From the NCBI GenBank assembly GCA_040904785.1, contig JBBDSV010000083.1, positions 1 through 20,081 of the forward strand: a stretch of 20,081 bases of DNA, given 5' to 3'. The notes below the pieces were generated by a model. It did not search any database and was not told the origin of the DNA. It saw only the letters and a program-made list of their open reading frames with translations. Both the position numbers and the translations under genes were made by a program. Shown piece after piece: positions 9,353-16,873 of this stretch; positions within the stretch are counted from its first letter, which is position 1; each line of letters opens with the position of its first letter. The stretch comes from JBBDSV01 sp040904785. Lineage in GTDB: Bacteria > Actinomycetota > Nitriliruptoria > Nitriliruptorales > Nitriliruptoraceae.

Positions 9353-10272
9353 CGGGCGTCGACCAGCGCACGATGTGCGTCGAGCACGCGAGCGACGACA
9401 TCGGGCGAGGCCGCGTACATCGGCGCACGCACCGGACCGCCCGGCAGCCCCAGCGCTGCGAGCGCGCCCTTGAGCGGCGCGGGCGAGGGTTCGGCGAACA
9501 GGGCCCGATGCAGGTGCAGGCAGCGCTGGTGCAGCTCGCGCGCACGTGCCGGGTCGGAAGGAAATACTCGGATCATTGCCGCGATCTCCGGTCCGGCGAG
9601 GTGTGCGCTCACCGAGATGACGCCGTGCCCGCCGACGGCGAGCACGGGCAGGTTGACTTCGTCGGCGCCGCACCACACGCCGAAGCCGCCATCGGCGCCG
9701 TGCGTGGCGGCGAGGACATCCGCGACCTTCCCGAGGTCTGCGGTCGCATCCTTGACCCCGACGATGTTCTCGACGGCGGCCAGTTCGACAAGCGTCTCGC
9801 GGGCGATCTCCCGTCCGGTGCGGAACGGGATGTCGTAGAGGACGACGGGTCGGTCCGTCGCGTCGGCGGCCGCACGGAAGTGTTCGGCGAGCCCGCGCTG
9901 GTCCGGCCGGTTGTAATAGGGGGTGACGACCATGATCGCATCGGCACCGGCGGCCGTGGCCCGCTCTGTGGCCGCGACGGTCGAGCGGGTCGCATTCGTC
10001 CCGGTGCCCATCATGACGGTGGCATCCCCGACGACGGCATCGCGCACGGCTGCGAGCACCTCCCCGGCCTCGTCGGCCGTCAGCGTGGGAGATTCGCCCG
10101 TCGTGCCGTTGACGAGGATCGTCTGTGAGCCCGAGTCGACGAGATGTCGCGCGAGCGTGGCAGCGCCATCCAGATCGATCGAACCGTCGGCCGTGAACGG
10201 GGTAACCATCGCGGTCACCACGCGGCCGATTCCTGTCGGCAGCACGGTCCAGTCGGAGTCCGTGGACATCAC
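9349..10272 (-). CDS. dapA: 4-hydroxy-tetrahydrodipicolinate synthase
   Basis: 307 residues. Condenses pyruvate with aspartate semialdehyde in the lysine/diaminopimelate pathway. Visible motifs are AMVTPF near 21, NGTTGES at 55-61 (substrate and dyad threonines), TPYYNRP at 117-123, YDIPF at 146-150 with the catalytic tyrosine, and the Schiff-base lysine Lys174 in GVKDAT. GTG at 10272 is taken as start because AGGTGG at 10280-10285 lies 7 bases upstream. ATG at 10269, one codon in, is equally possible. The gene overlaps rnj by 4 bases and is divergent from an unknown membrane protein. dapB, two steps of context away at 17045-17824, is separated by the repeat protein, exporter and thyX-like genes. 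Confidence 0.95.
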   Translation of the reverse strand: MMSTDSDWTVLPTGIGRVVTAMVTPFTADGSIDLDGAATLARHLVDSGSQTILVNGTTGESPTLTADEAGEVLAAVRDAVVGDATVMMGTGTNATRSTVAATERATAAGADAIMVVTPYYNRPDQRGLAEHFRAAADATDRPVVLYDIPFRTGREIARETLVELAAVENIVGVKDATADLGKVADVLAATHGADGGFGVWCGADEVNLPVLAVGGHGVISVSAHLAGPEIAAMIRVFPSDPARARELHQRCLHLHRALFAEPSPAPLKGALAALGLPGGPVRAPMYAASPDVVARVLDAHRALVDAR

Positions 10273-10313
10273 AACGGTGCCACCTGTGTCGGGAATGCCT
10301 GCACGCGCTGCCT

Positions 10314-10319
10314 ATCCTA
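10314..10319 (+). promoter_or_regulatory. Candidate -10 element of the membrane-protein gene
   Basis: TATCCT on the plus strand fits TAnnnT. Transcription would start near 10326, about 50 bases before ATG 10378. It shares its bases with the minus-strand -10 of dapA. Confidence 0.42.
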
Positions 10320-10320
10320 G
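10315..10320 (-). promoter_or_regulatory. Candidate -10 element of the dapA-rnj operon
   Basis: TAGGAT on the minus strand fits TAnnnT and would give a leader of about 35 bases before the dapA start. It is almost exactly superimposed on a plus-strand -10 (10314-10319). Confidence 0.42.
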
Positions 10321-10377
10321 TGACCGCGGACTTCCCGGTGGGCCGTCGAACACTCACCGACAGCCAGGACACAGGGC

Positions 10378-11124
10378 ATGATGATGCTGTTGGCGCATGC
10401 AGGTGCGGGTTCGACCTGGCAGGCGGCAGTCGTCGTTGCGGCCCTCGTCCTCACGGTCGCCGTCGTCCTCGCGACCTTCGGCGTGCTCGAGATCGATGGG
10501 CCCGCCGATCTGCCGACACCGATCGCCGTTGCCGTCGCCGCAGGTGCGGCCGGTGTGCTCGGCAACACGTGGCTGTCTGACGGCATCGGCTGGGCGCTGC
10601 CGCTCGGGGTGATCGCGCTGTTTGCCCTGCTGGCTACCGCGTTCACGCCGTTGACGCTCACCCCGTTCGCACCGTTGGCGATGGGCGTGCTGGCACTGGC
10701 GATCGTTGCGCCCGTCCTGCTGTATCAGCCGCTGACAATCGCGATGCACCCACCGGACGACGTCCTGCCCCTGTCCGACGACAGCGAGGTCACGATCGTC
10801 GAGCCAGCCGACGGTGCACGGGTGACGGCGGGTCGTGTGGTGCTCACCGTCCGTGTCGACGGTGGCAGCGTCGGACCCGGCGTCGTCGAACCCGATGCGC
10901 TCGGCAGCGACCCCGAGGAAGCGGGGTCGCTGCTGGTGACGGTCGACGGCATGCCGACCGACGTGGTCTGGAACGGATGTTCGGTGGCCGCACCATGCGA
11001 CGAGATCACGTTCCCGATCACGCTCGACCCCGGCGAGCACCGGATCACCATCGAGTTCACCCGCGGTGACGGCACCCCGCTCGCGCCGTACGTCCTCGAC
11101 GAAGTGACCGTGACCGCACAGTGA
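10378..11124 (+). CDS. Membrane protein with Ig-like extracytoplasmic domain, unknown function
   Basis: 248 residues that I cannot assign to a named family. The N-terminal half is hydrophobic, with about four membrane helices at roughly 14-36, 47-63, 70-88 and 92-117. Residues about 120-248 form a polar, beta-rich domain that starts with VTIVEPADGARV, reminiscent of bacterial Ig-like or fibronectin-type folds. It contains two cysteines (201 and 207, in WNGCSVAAPCDE) placed to form a disulfide, which suggests the domain is outside the membrane. The segment SVGPGVVEPDALGSDPEE is a likely loop. ATG 10378 has AGGA at 10366-10369, 8 bases upstream. It is divergent from dapA and its stop lies 3 bases from the stop of the convergent small membrane-protein gene. 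Confidence 0.8.
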   Translation: MMMLLAHAGAGSTWQAAVVVAALVLTVAVVLATFGVLEIDGPADLPTPIAVAVAAGAAGVLGNTWLSDGIGWALPLGVIALFALLATAFTPLTLTPFAPLAMGVLALAIVAPVLLYQPLTIAMHPPDDVLPLSDDSEVTIVEPADGARVTAGRVVLTVRVDGGSVGPGVVEPDALGSDPEEAGSLLVTVDGMPTDVVWNGCSVAAPCDEITFPITLDPGEHRITIEFTRGDGTPLAPYVLDEVTVTAQ

Positions 11125-11127
11125 CGG

Positions 11128-11517
11128 TCAACGGCGCCGACCGCGGCCGCGCCCACCGATGGCGGCGAATGCGTAGGCACCAACGACCGCGAACGCGACG
11201 ACCTGCTGCACGAACGTCGACGGCACGACCGGCAGCGTCGGCACGAGCTCGGCGACCGGCGACGGAACCGTCGGCAACACGATCACGATGACCACACCGG
11301 CCGCGACTGCCGGCATCAGCCGATCACGCGCTCCGGCGGTGACCGCCGCTGCGACGATCGCACCGATCGCGATGTAGCAGGCGATCGGCCACCACAGGCT
11401 CGTTGCACCACCGTCGCGTTCGTGCGCGTCGACGAGGATGCGCGCCAGTTCGAGCAGCAGCAGCGGAACGATTCCAGCGGCAGCACCGGTGACGATCGAC
11501 CGCACACGCGTGTTCAC
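11128..11517 (-). CDS. Small polytopic membrane protein, unknown function
   Basis: 129 residues, mostly hydrophobic, with about three or four membrane helices (roughly 7-26, 42-62, 68-84 and 103-121) and a basic C-terminal tail (GGRGRGRRR) that should be cytoplasmic. No catalytic motif is visible and I do not recognise the family. The GTG start is directly adjacent to the TGA of the thyX-like gene and is preceded by GAGGAG with 6-base spacing, so it is very probably co-transcribed with that gene. It converges with the 10378-11124 gene, with only 3 bases between stops. Confidence 0.72.
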   Translation of the reverse strand: MNTRVRSIVTGAAAGIVPLLLLELARILVDAHERDGGATSLWWPIACYIAIGAIVAAAVTAGARDRLMPAVAAGVVIVIVLPTVPSPVAELVPTLPVVPSTFVQQVVAFAVVGAYAFAAIGGRGRGRRR

Positions 11518-13119
11518 TCAGGACTCCTCGTTGCTGTCGCGCGATCGGCGGCGCGATTCGGCGGCGCGTTCCGACTCGAGCCGTTCGAGCTCGTTCGCGG
11601 AATGGTCGACGTGGCGCATCGCTTCGGCGACGGAATGGTGACCGGCAACGTCGGCGATCTGCCGGTGCATCTCTTGGACGATCCGACGGTAGGTGGGGTG
11701 GCCCTGCGGCGTCGAGCGCAGCTCGAGCATCTGCATGGCCGCGCGCGCATTCAACTGCATGACGTAGCGCACCCGGTACGCGAAGCAGACCGCATATTGC
11801 GCCTGTACGGGGAACTCGTCGACCAGCCGGTCGTACAGCGACGCGGACCGCTCGAGCGCATCGTGCCAGGCGTCGTCGACCCCGGCGTCGACGAGTTCGG
11901 GCGGTGTCTCGTATCCGTGGCGTGGCGACAACGCCTGCCATTCGACGGTGAGCATGCGGTGGCGCTGCAGATCCCGGAATCCGCCGTAGTCGCCCAGCAC
12001 GTCGAACCGGTACCACACCCGTTCGAACGCGCGGCCCGGCCGGTGTCGGCGATTGGCGCGCTCGCCGACGTACGCCGCGAGCACGGCACGCCGATGCTCG
12101 GGCGTCCACGAGCGCACGAGCTCCTCGAGCTGCGTCTCCGGCAGCGCGACGTGCGGATACAACGCTCCGGCCGCCAGCGTCACCTCCGCGTCGAGTTCCG
12201 CTCGGGGTGACCAGTCGGTCAGCGTCACCTCGCCGGCCGGGGCCACCTCGACGTCGAGCAGCTCACGCGCGAACGCGGCGGTGTCCCGCCGCGTCGCCGC
12301 GAGGTATGCCGACCACGCCCCGCCGCGATCGGGCCGGTCGACACGCGTCAGGAACGACGGGATGACCTTGCGCAGCTCGACGAGCAGACGATCGGCGAGG
12401 TGGCGCGACTCGGCGAGATCGTCGGCGCGCAGCCGCAACAGCAACTGCTCGTACGACTGGCCGGAGGCGTACATGCCGACGTTTGCGCAGGTCGCGGCGG
12501 GGAGCATGCCGCGGAGCAGGTCGAGCGCCTTGGCCTTCGTGGCATTGCGGTAGACGACGTCGGATGTTTCGGCGTCCTGCGGCCAGTTGCCACGGACCCA
12601 GTCGAGCACGATCGGGACGAGCTCGGCATAGCGGGTGAAGATCGCGTCGAGTTCGCACTCGTAGGCCGCCGCGTGCGGGCTCGCCATGATGTCGACGTCG
12701 CGGTAATAGCGGAATCGTCCGCCGGGACGGGAATCGAAGGCGATGTAGCGCGTCGACTGCTCCAGGTATGCCGCCAGACGCCCCCATTCGATCCGCTTCG
12801 TGGCCAGATTCGACACGTTCTCGAGTGCGACGTGAGCGCCGCCGAGCTGCGCAACCGAGTCGTCGCCATACTCGCTAAATACCCGGTCGTAGAGGCGCGC
12901 CGCTCGCTGATCCGGATCGTCGGTGTCGAGGTCGGCGGCGAACTCCTGCAGAAACAGACGCTTGAGTGAGCCGCCGTAGCGCGAATAGCGCGCGAACAGG
13001 GCACCCTTGACCACTTCGGGAAGGTCGGTGAGCGCAAACACGTCGTCGTCGACCGCGGTGACATGCGGCGCCAACCGGTCGCGCTCGTCTTCGGAGAACG
13101 TCTCGGCGTCGGCAGTCAC
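11518..13119 (-). CDS. FAD-dependent thymidylate synthase family protein, two ThyX-like halves
   Basis: 533 residues, about twice the length of ordinary ThyX (220-250), which makes dTMP from dUMP with FAD and methylene-tetrahydrofolate. The C-terminal half has a near-canonical ThyX motif starting RHR at 386-388 and running to SPRHGYE near 398-404. It is followed by NAR at 457-459 and LELR at 465-468, matching the second conserved ThyX block. The N-terminal half shows the same layout in degenerate form: DDSVAQLGGAHVALENVSN near 86-104, then KRIEW at 108-112 in place of RHR, and STRY at 122-125. It occupies the dapB-thyX-dapA position of actinobacteria. The GTG start is weakly supported (only GAG upstream). 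It may be an active ThyX or a divergent homologue, so I withhold the gene symbol. Confidence 0.85.
   Translation of the reverse strand: MTADAETFSEDERDRLAPHVTAVDDDVFALTDLPEVVKGALFARYSRYGGSLKRLFLQEFAADLDTDDPDQRAARLYDRVFSEYGDDSVAQLGGAHVALENVSNLATKRIEWGRLAAYLEQSTRYIAFDSRPGGRFRYYRDVDIMASPHAAAYECELDAIFTRYAELVPIVLDWVRGNWPQDAETSDVVYRNATKAKALDLLRGMLPAATCANVGMYASGQSYEQLLLRLRADDLAESRHLADRLLVELRKVIPSFLTRVDRPDRGGAWSAYLAATRRDTAAFARELLDVEVAPAGEVTLTDWSPRAELDAEVTLAAGALYPHVALPETQLEELVRSWTPEHRRAVLAAYVGERANRRHRPGRAFERVWYRFDVLGDYGGFRDLQRHRMLTVEWQALSPRHGYETPPELVDAGVDDAWHDALERSASLYDRLVDEFPVQAQYAVCFAYRVRYVMQLNARAAMQMLELRSTPQGHPTYRRIVQEMHRQIADVAGHHSVAEAMRHVDHSANELERLESERAAESRRRSRDSNEES
11524..11529 (-). promoter_or_regulatory. 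Ribosome binding site of the small membrane protein gene
   Basis: GAGGAG on the minus strand, 6 bases before GTG 11517 and embedded in the last codons of the thyX-like gene. It supports a real, coupled downstream gene. Confidence 0.5.
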
Positions 13120-13155
13120 AGGGCGCTCGGATGTGGGGGAATTCGACCGGCTTCG

Positions 13156-13161
13156 TACGCT
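13156..13161 (+). promoter_or_regulatory. Candidate -10 element of the ABC exporter gene
   Basis: TACGCT on the plus strand fits TAnnnT, about 98 bases before ATG 13259. No clear -35 is present, so this is a weak call. Confidence 0.22.
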
Positions 13162-13175
13162 GCAGTGTTCGGCGG

Positions 13176-13203
13176 AGCCTAGCGACGGCACCGCCGCGGT
13201 CGA
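13176..13203 (-). promoter_or_regulatory. Candidate promoter of the thyX-like gene
   Basis: On the minus strand, TCGACC at 13198-13203 (four of six -35 bases), a 16-base spacer and TAGGCT at 13176-13181. This would start transcription about 50 bases before GTG 13119. Confidence 0.3.
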
Positions 13204-13249
13204 CGGACGCGGCACCGCGGTGACGCGCCGTGGTGACAAGCCACGACAC

Positions 13250-13253
13250 GGAG
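13250..13253 (+). promoter_or_regulatory. Ribosome binding site of the ABC exporter gene
   Basis: GGAG 5 bases before ATG 13259. It decides this start against open codons further upstream, which overlap the thyX-like gene on the other strand. Confidence 0.5.
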
Positions 13254-13258
13254 TGAAG

Positions 13259-15130
13259 ATGCGAAGCACCGGCGGCATGCCATTCCGCCCGCTCGGCGAC
13301 ATCGACGAACTCGCGCGCCGGCGATTCGACCGCTCCATTGCGCGCCGTGCGTGGCAGCTCGCACGTCCCTACCGGCGCAAGCTGACCGCGTTCGTCGGGC
13401 TGATCGTGCTTGCCGCCGTGTTGTCGGCCGCGCCGCCGCAGTTGATCCGTCTCATCATCGACGTGGCGATCCCCTCGGCCGACACGACGCTGTTGTGGTG
13501 GTTGTTCGCTGCCATGATCGGCGTCGCAGTCGTCGTCGCCGCGGTGTCGATGGTCGAGCGGTGGCTATCGGCGGCTATCGGCGAAGGCCTCATCCTCGAT
13601 CTGCGCACAATGCTCTACCGCCACGTGCAGGGCATGCCGATCGCATTCTTCACCCGCACGCAAACCGGTTCGCTGATCACGCGGCTCAACAATGACGTGA
13701 TCGGCGCGCAACGTGCGTTGACGGGAACGCTCGGCGGCATCGTCGACAATCTCATCGGCGTCACCGTGACGCTCGTCGCGATGCTGCTGCTCGACTGGCG
13801 CGTGACCGTGCTGGCCGTCGTGCTGCTTCCCGGCTTCGTCATCCCCGCTCGCATCGTCGGCCGCCGCCTGCAACAGCTCTCGCGCCGCGCAATGGAGCTG
13901 AATGCCGAGATGAATACGGTGATGACGGAACGATTCCACGTCGCCGGCGCGCTGTTGGTCAAACTTTTCGGCCGCATCGACTCCGAAGTTGACGTCTTCC
14001 ACGACCGCGCGGCCCAGGTGTCCCGGCTCGGCATTCGCACGGCCATCCACGGCCGCGCGTTGTTCGCTTCGCTCGGCCTGGTGGGGTCGCTGGCCACCGC
14101 GCTCGTCTACCTCGTCGGCGGACGGCTGGTGATCAACGACCCGGCGATGGAGGTCGGCACGATCGTCGCACTGGCGCTGTACGTCACCCAGCTGTACGGA
14201 CCGCTCGCCCAGCTGTCGAATGCCCGTGTCGACCTCATGACGGCGCTCGTCAGCTTCGAGCGTGTGTTCGAAGTGCTCGACCTGCCCCACGCCATCACCG
14301 AGGCACCGGACGCCCGCGCACTGCCGGATCCGACGGGCCATCTTCAATTCGAGCACGTCTGGTTCCGCTTCCCCGCTGCCGACGGCAGCTCGCTCGCATC
14401 GCTGGAAGGCCCCCGGGCCGAGCACGACCTCGATGCCTCCGACTGGATCCTGTCCGACATCGAGCTCGACGTGCCGCCGGGCACGCTCGTGGCGATCGTC
14501 GGACCGTCCGGCGCGGGCAAGTCGACACTGTCGTCGCTCGTGCCACGCCTCTACGACGTCACCGAGGGCCGAGTCACCATCGACGGCCATGACGTCCGCA
14601 AGCTGGCCCTCGATGACCTGCACGCGGCGATCGGCATCGTGAGTCAGGATGCGCACCTGTTCCACGACTCGATCGCATCGAATCTGCGCTACGCGCGGCC
14701 GAACGCGACCGACGAGGACCTCGTGGCGGCCGCCAAGGCAGCGCGTATCCATGAGGTAATCGCACGACTGCCTGACGGTTATGACACCGTCGTCGGCGAA
14801 CGCGGATATCGCTTGTCGGGCGGCGAGAAACAGCGGCTGTCGATCGCGCGGGTGCTGCTCAAGGATCCGGCGATCGTCGTGCTCGACGAGGCGACCGCCC
14901 ACCTGGACACCGAATCCGAACGGCTGGTCCAGGCCGCATTGCGAACCGCACTGTCGGGCCGAACGAGCCTGGTGATCGCCCACCGGCTGTCGACGGTCGT
15001 GCATGCGGATGTCATCGTCGTGCTCGAACGTGGCCGCATCGTCGAACGCGGCACCCACCACGAGCTGCTCGCATCGGGCGGGCTGTACGCGGAGCTGGCA
15101 CGCACGCAGCTCGTCGCCGAATCAGGCTGA
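13259..15130 (+). CDS. ABC exporter, fused membrane and ATPase domains
   Basis: 623 residues, a half-transporter that should work as a dimer. The N-terminal ABC exporter membrane domain (about 40-345) has six expected helices and the typical FFTRTQTGSLITRLNND coupling segment. The ATPase domain has Walker A GPSGAGKS near 415-422, a Q-loop in VSQDAHLF, signature LSGGEKQR near 518-525, Walker B IVVLDEAT near 537-544 and the switch histidine in IAHRLST near 573. All catalytic positions are intact. Between the A-loop (HVWFRF) and Walker A there is an extra stretch of about 25 residues (SSLASLEGPRAEHD), a form I recall from other actinobacterial exporters. Substrate cannot be told from sequence; lipid, peptide or drug are all possible. 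It is divergent from the thyX-like gene, and its stop overlaps the end of the convergent repeat-protein gene by 9 bases. Confidence 0.93.
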   Translation: MRSTGGMPFRPLGDIDELARRRFDRSIARRAWQLARPYRRKLTAFVGLIVLAAVLSAAPPQLIRLIIDVAIPSADTTLLWWLFAAMIGVAVVVAAVSMVERWLSAAIGEGLILDLRTMLYRHVQGMPIAFFTRTQTGSLITRLNNDVIGAQRALTGTLGGIVDNLIGVTVTLVAMLLLDWRVTVLAVVLLPGFVIPARIVGRRLQQLSRRAMELNAEMNTVMTERFHVAGALLVKLFGRIDSEVDVFHDRAAQVSRLGIRTAIHGRALFASLGLVGSLATALVYLVGGRLVINDPAMEVGTIVALALYVTQLYGPLAQLSNARVDLMTALVSFERVFEVLDLPHAITEAPDARALPDPTGHLQFEHVWFRFPAADGSSLASLEGPRAEHDLDASDWILSDIELDVPPGTLVAIVGPSGAGKSTLSSLVPRLYDVTEGRVTIDGHDVRKLALDDLHAAIGIVSQDAHLFHDSIASNLRYARPNATDEDLVAAAKAARIHEVIARLPDGYDTVVGERGYRLSGGEKQRLSIARVLLKDPAIVVLDEATAHLDTESERLVQAALRTALSGRTSLVIAHRLSTVVHADVIVVLERGRIVERGTHHELLASGGLYAELARTQLVAESG

Positions 15131-16849
15131 TCCGGCTGCAGTGGACCCACCCGAGGCATGCGCAGCGTCGCTCTCGGCGTCTGCGCCACCGGCACGATTG
15201 GCTGACGCATCCACCTCGTTCGCGTCGGCATCGCCATCATGTGCGTCGGCATCCTCATCCGGCTGCGGATCGTCGTCTCGCGGCGGCAGCGCGGTAACAC
15301 CCGAGTCGCTGCTGTCGTCGTCAAGCCGGCGCTTGGTCGATCCCGATGCCCATTCCAGCGCCTTGGCATGTCGGTCGTCGGGCGTGATGCCGACCGCGAC
15401 GAGCTGGTCATGGACCGCTCGTGCCGCGTCGTAGTTGCCCTTCTTGGCATGCGCCCACAGCAGCTCGCGGAACGTCGGCTCGTCGACCACGACCCCCGCG
15501 TCGGCGAGTGCGGCCAGCCACGACGTCGCAGCGTCAAGCCTCTTGGCGCGAATGAGCGCATTGATGACCCGGGACGCCTCGGCGCTCGATGGCGGCGCCT
15601 TCTCCTCCAGCGTCGACGCCAGCAGCGCTACCGCATCGTCGAGCCGCTTCGCGTTGACGTACGCAACGAGCAAGGCGCCGACGTGCCGCGTCTGCGTCAA
15701 GGTCCGGCTGGCGCGGAACTGGGCGAGCAGCGCGGCCGCATCGTCGAGTCGACCCGCGCGGATCAGACGCTCCACGAGATCGCGTGCGACACGCCGATCG
15801 ATCGGGATGCCCTGCGCCTGCAGCGTCGCGCACCACTGTCGGACGATGTCGAGCTCGCCGGCCCGAAGGTGGGCCTGCAACACCTCGGCAGCCTTCTGCG
15901 GAGGCACAGGCACACCCAGAATGAGCATCCAGTCGAGCACCCCAAGCGCAGCGGCACGTCGCTTCCCCGCGAGACTGACGTCGATCAACCCATCGAGGTT
16001 CGCGCCCGTTGGGATCCGACCGGCCGCGACCAGATCCAGCGCAACGCGCCATGCGCCGTCGACGTCGCCCGCGGCCACACACGCCTCGAGGAGTGCGTTG
16101 AGATGGAAGCTCGACGGCCGGCCACCGTCGCGCTCGAGCGCGTCGAGTTCGTCGCGCGCAGCGGACACGTCGCCGGATCTCGCGTGGGCGAGCAGCAGCT
16201 GGCTGTGCACGTCAGCAGGGACCGAAACACCCGCATCACGCAGCCGCTGCAACAGCTCGACGGCGCGCGGCGCGTGCCCCGCACGTGCCATCATCCCGAT
16301 CAGTTCGACGGCTCGCTTCGGTGACGGCGCACGGCCGACCGCCAGCATCAGCTCGACGACGGTGTGCGTGTCGTTGATCGCACGCCGGTCGAGGCAGTCG
16401 GCCAGCAGCCGTTCATAGTCGGAGTCCGCGGCGGCCTGTCCACGTCGCGCCATCTGACGCAGGATCGCCCGTGCCGCCGGATAGCGGCCGGCAGCGAGAT
16501 ACGTCGCGAGCACCGCCGGTGCATGCTGCTCGTCGGGTTCGGCTCCTTCGGCGTGCAGCTGTTCGAGCATCGCCACTGCGTCGGCAAGGCGACCCGATCT
16601 CGCCGCAGCAACGGCGAGCATCCACCGCACCGGCGCTTCGAGCGCGACGCCGGCTGCGGTCATCTCCTCGAGGACGCGTTGCGCGCCGTCGAGGTCGCGA
16701 GCGTCGAGATGCGCCTCGAGATAGCGCTGCCAGTGCGGCGGTTCGATCTCGACGCCCCGTTCCTGCATCGATGCGAACACCTGCTGCGTCATCCGCAGAT
16801 CGCCGGAGAACCGACGTAGCGCCTCCATGTATCGATCGTCGCTCGTCAC
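15122..16849 (-). CDS. Pentatricopeptide-like (PPR-like) repeat protein
   Basis: 575 residues. Residues 33-487 are thirteen consecutive 35-residue units with no insertion or deletion. A truncated unit precedes them (about 3-32) and a partial fourteenth follows (488-509). Each unit has the PPR pattern: a first helix rich in Leu/Ala, a mid-unit AG-like turn, a second helix around L-x-x-A, and a closing Gly before a V/I-x-P-D-like turn (for example ITPD, AEPD, VVVD). No signal peptide or membrane helix is seen, so it is probably cytoplasmic. The last 66 residues are a disordered Asp/Ala/Gly/Ser-rich acidic tail. GTG 16849 is preceded by AGGGAGGGAG with 7 bases to the start. PPR proteins bind RNA in eukaryotic organelles; function here is unknown. 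TPR-like scaffolding is the main alternative, though the 35-residue period favours PPR. Confidence 0.85.
   Translation of the reverse strand: MTSDDRYMEALRRFSGDLRMTQQVFASMQERGVEIEPPHWQRYLEAHLDARDLDGAQRVLEEMTAAGVALEAPVRWMLAVAAARSGRLADAVAMLEQLHAEGAEPDEQHAPAVLATYLAAGRYPAARAILRQMARRGQAAADSDYERLLADCLDRRAINDTHTVVELMLAVGRAPSPKRAVELIGMMARAGHAPRAVELLQRLRDAGVSVPADVHSQLLLAHARSGDVSAARDELDALERDGGRPSSFHLNALLEACVAAGDVDGAWRVALDLVAAGRIPTGANLDGLIDVSLAGKRRAAALGVLDWMLILGVPVPPQKAAEVLQAHLRAGELDIVRQWCATLQAQGIPIDRRVARDLVERLIRAGRLDDAAALLAQFRASRTLTQTRHVGALLVAYVNAKRLDDAVALLASTLEEKAPPSSAEASRVINALIRAKRLDAATSWLAALADAGVVVDEPTFRELLWAHAKKGNYDAARAVHDQLVAVGITPDDRHAKALEWASGSTKRRLDDDSSDSGVTALPPRDDDPQPDEDADAHDGDADANEVDASANRAGGADAESDAAHASGGSTAAGSA
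15389..16753 (-). repeat. Thirteen tandem 105-base units encoding 35-residue PPR-like repeats
   Basis: Exactly 13 x 105 bases, coding residues 33-487 of the repeat protein. Units are diverged in sequence but identical in length, with hydrophobic positions, the central AG turn and the terminal Gly kept in most. The terminal Gly is absent in units 10 (FRASR) and 11 (TLEEK). Confidence 0.8.
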
Positions 16850-16856
16850 GACGCCG

Positions 16857-16866
16857 CTCCCTCCCT
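16857..16866 (-). promoter_or_regulatory. Ribosome binding site of the PPR-like gene
   Basis: AGGGAGGGAG on the minus strand, ending 7 bases before GTG 16849. This is one of the strongest ribosome sites in the window. It fixes the start within a reading frame that stays open further upstream. Confidence 0.6.
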
Positions 16867-16873
16867 GGCGCAC

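Noticed and set aside
9353..10372. Upstream extension of the RNase J frame across dapA
   Set aside because: The frame stays open by composition only. RNase J homology starts exactly at ATG 9352, which overlaps the dapA stop, and DapA is intact in another frame.
13120..13338. Upstream extension of the thyX-like frame
   Set aside because: The added residues have no homology and overlap the 5' end of the divergent exporter. The family start (before the VFALTDLPEVVKGALFARYS region) is reached from GTG 13119.
13565..15061. Long minus-strand open frame (498 codons) opposite the ABC exporter
   Set aside because: Its translation is rich in Arg/Asp/His/Gln without any domain, and the plus strand carries a complete exporter with all motifs. 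It is a high-GC shadow frame.
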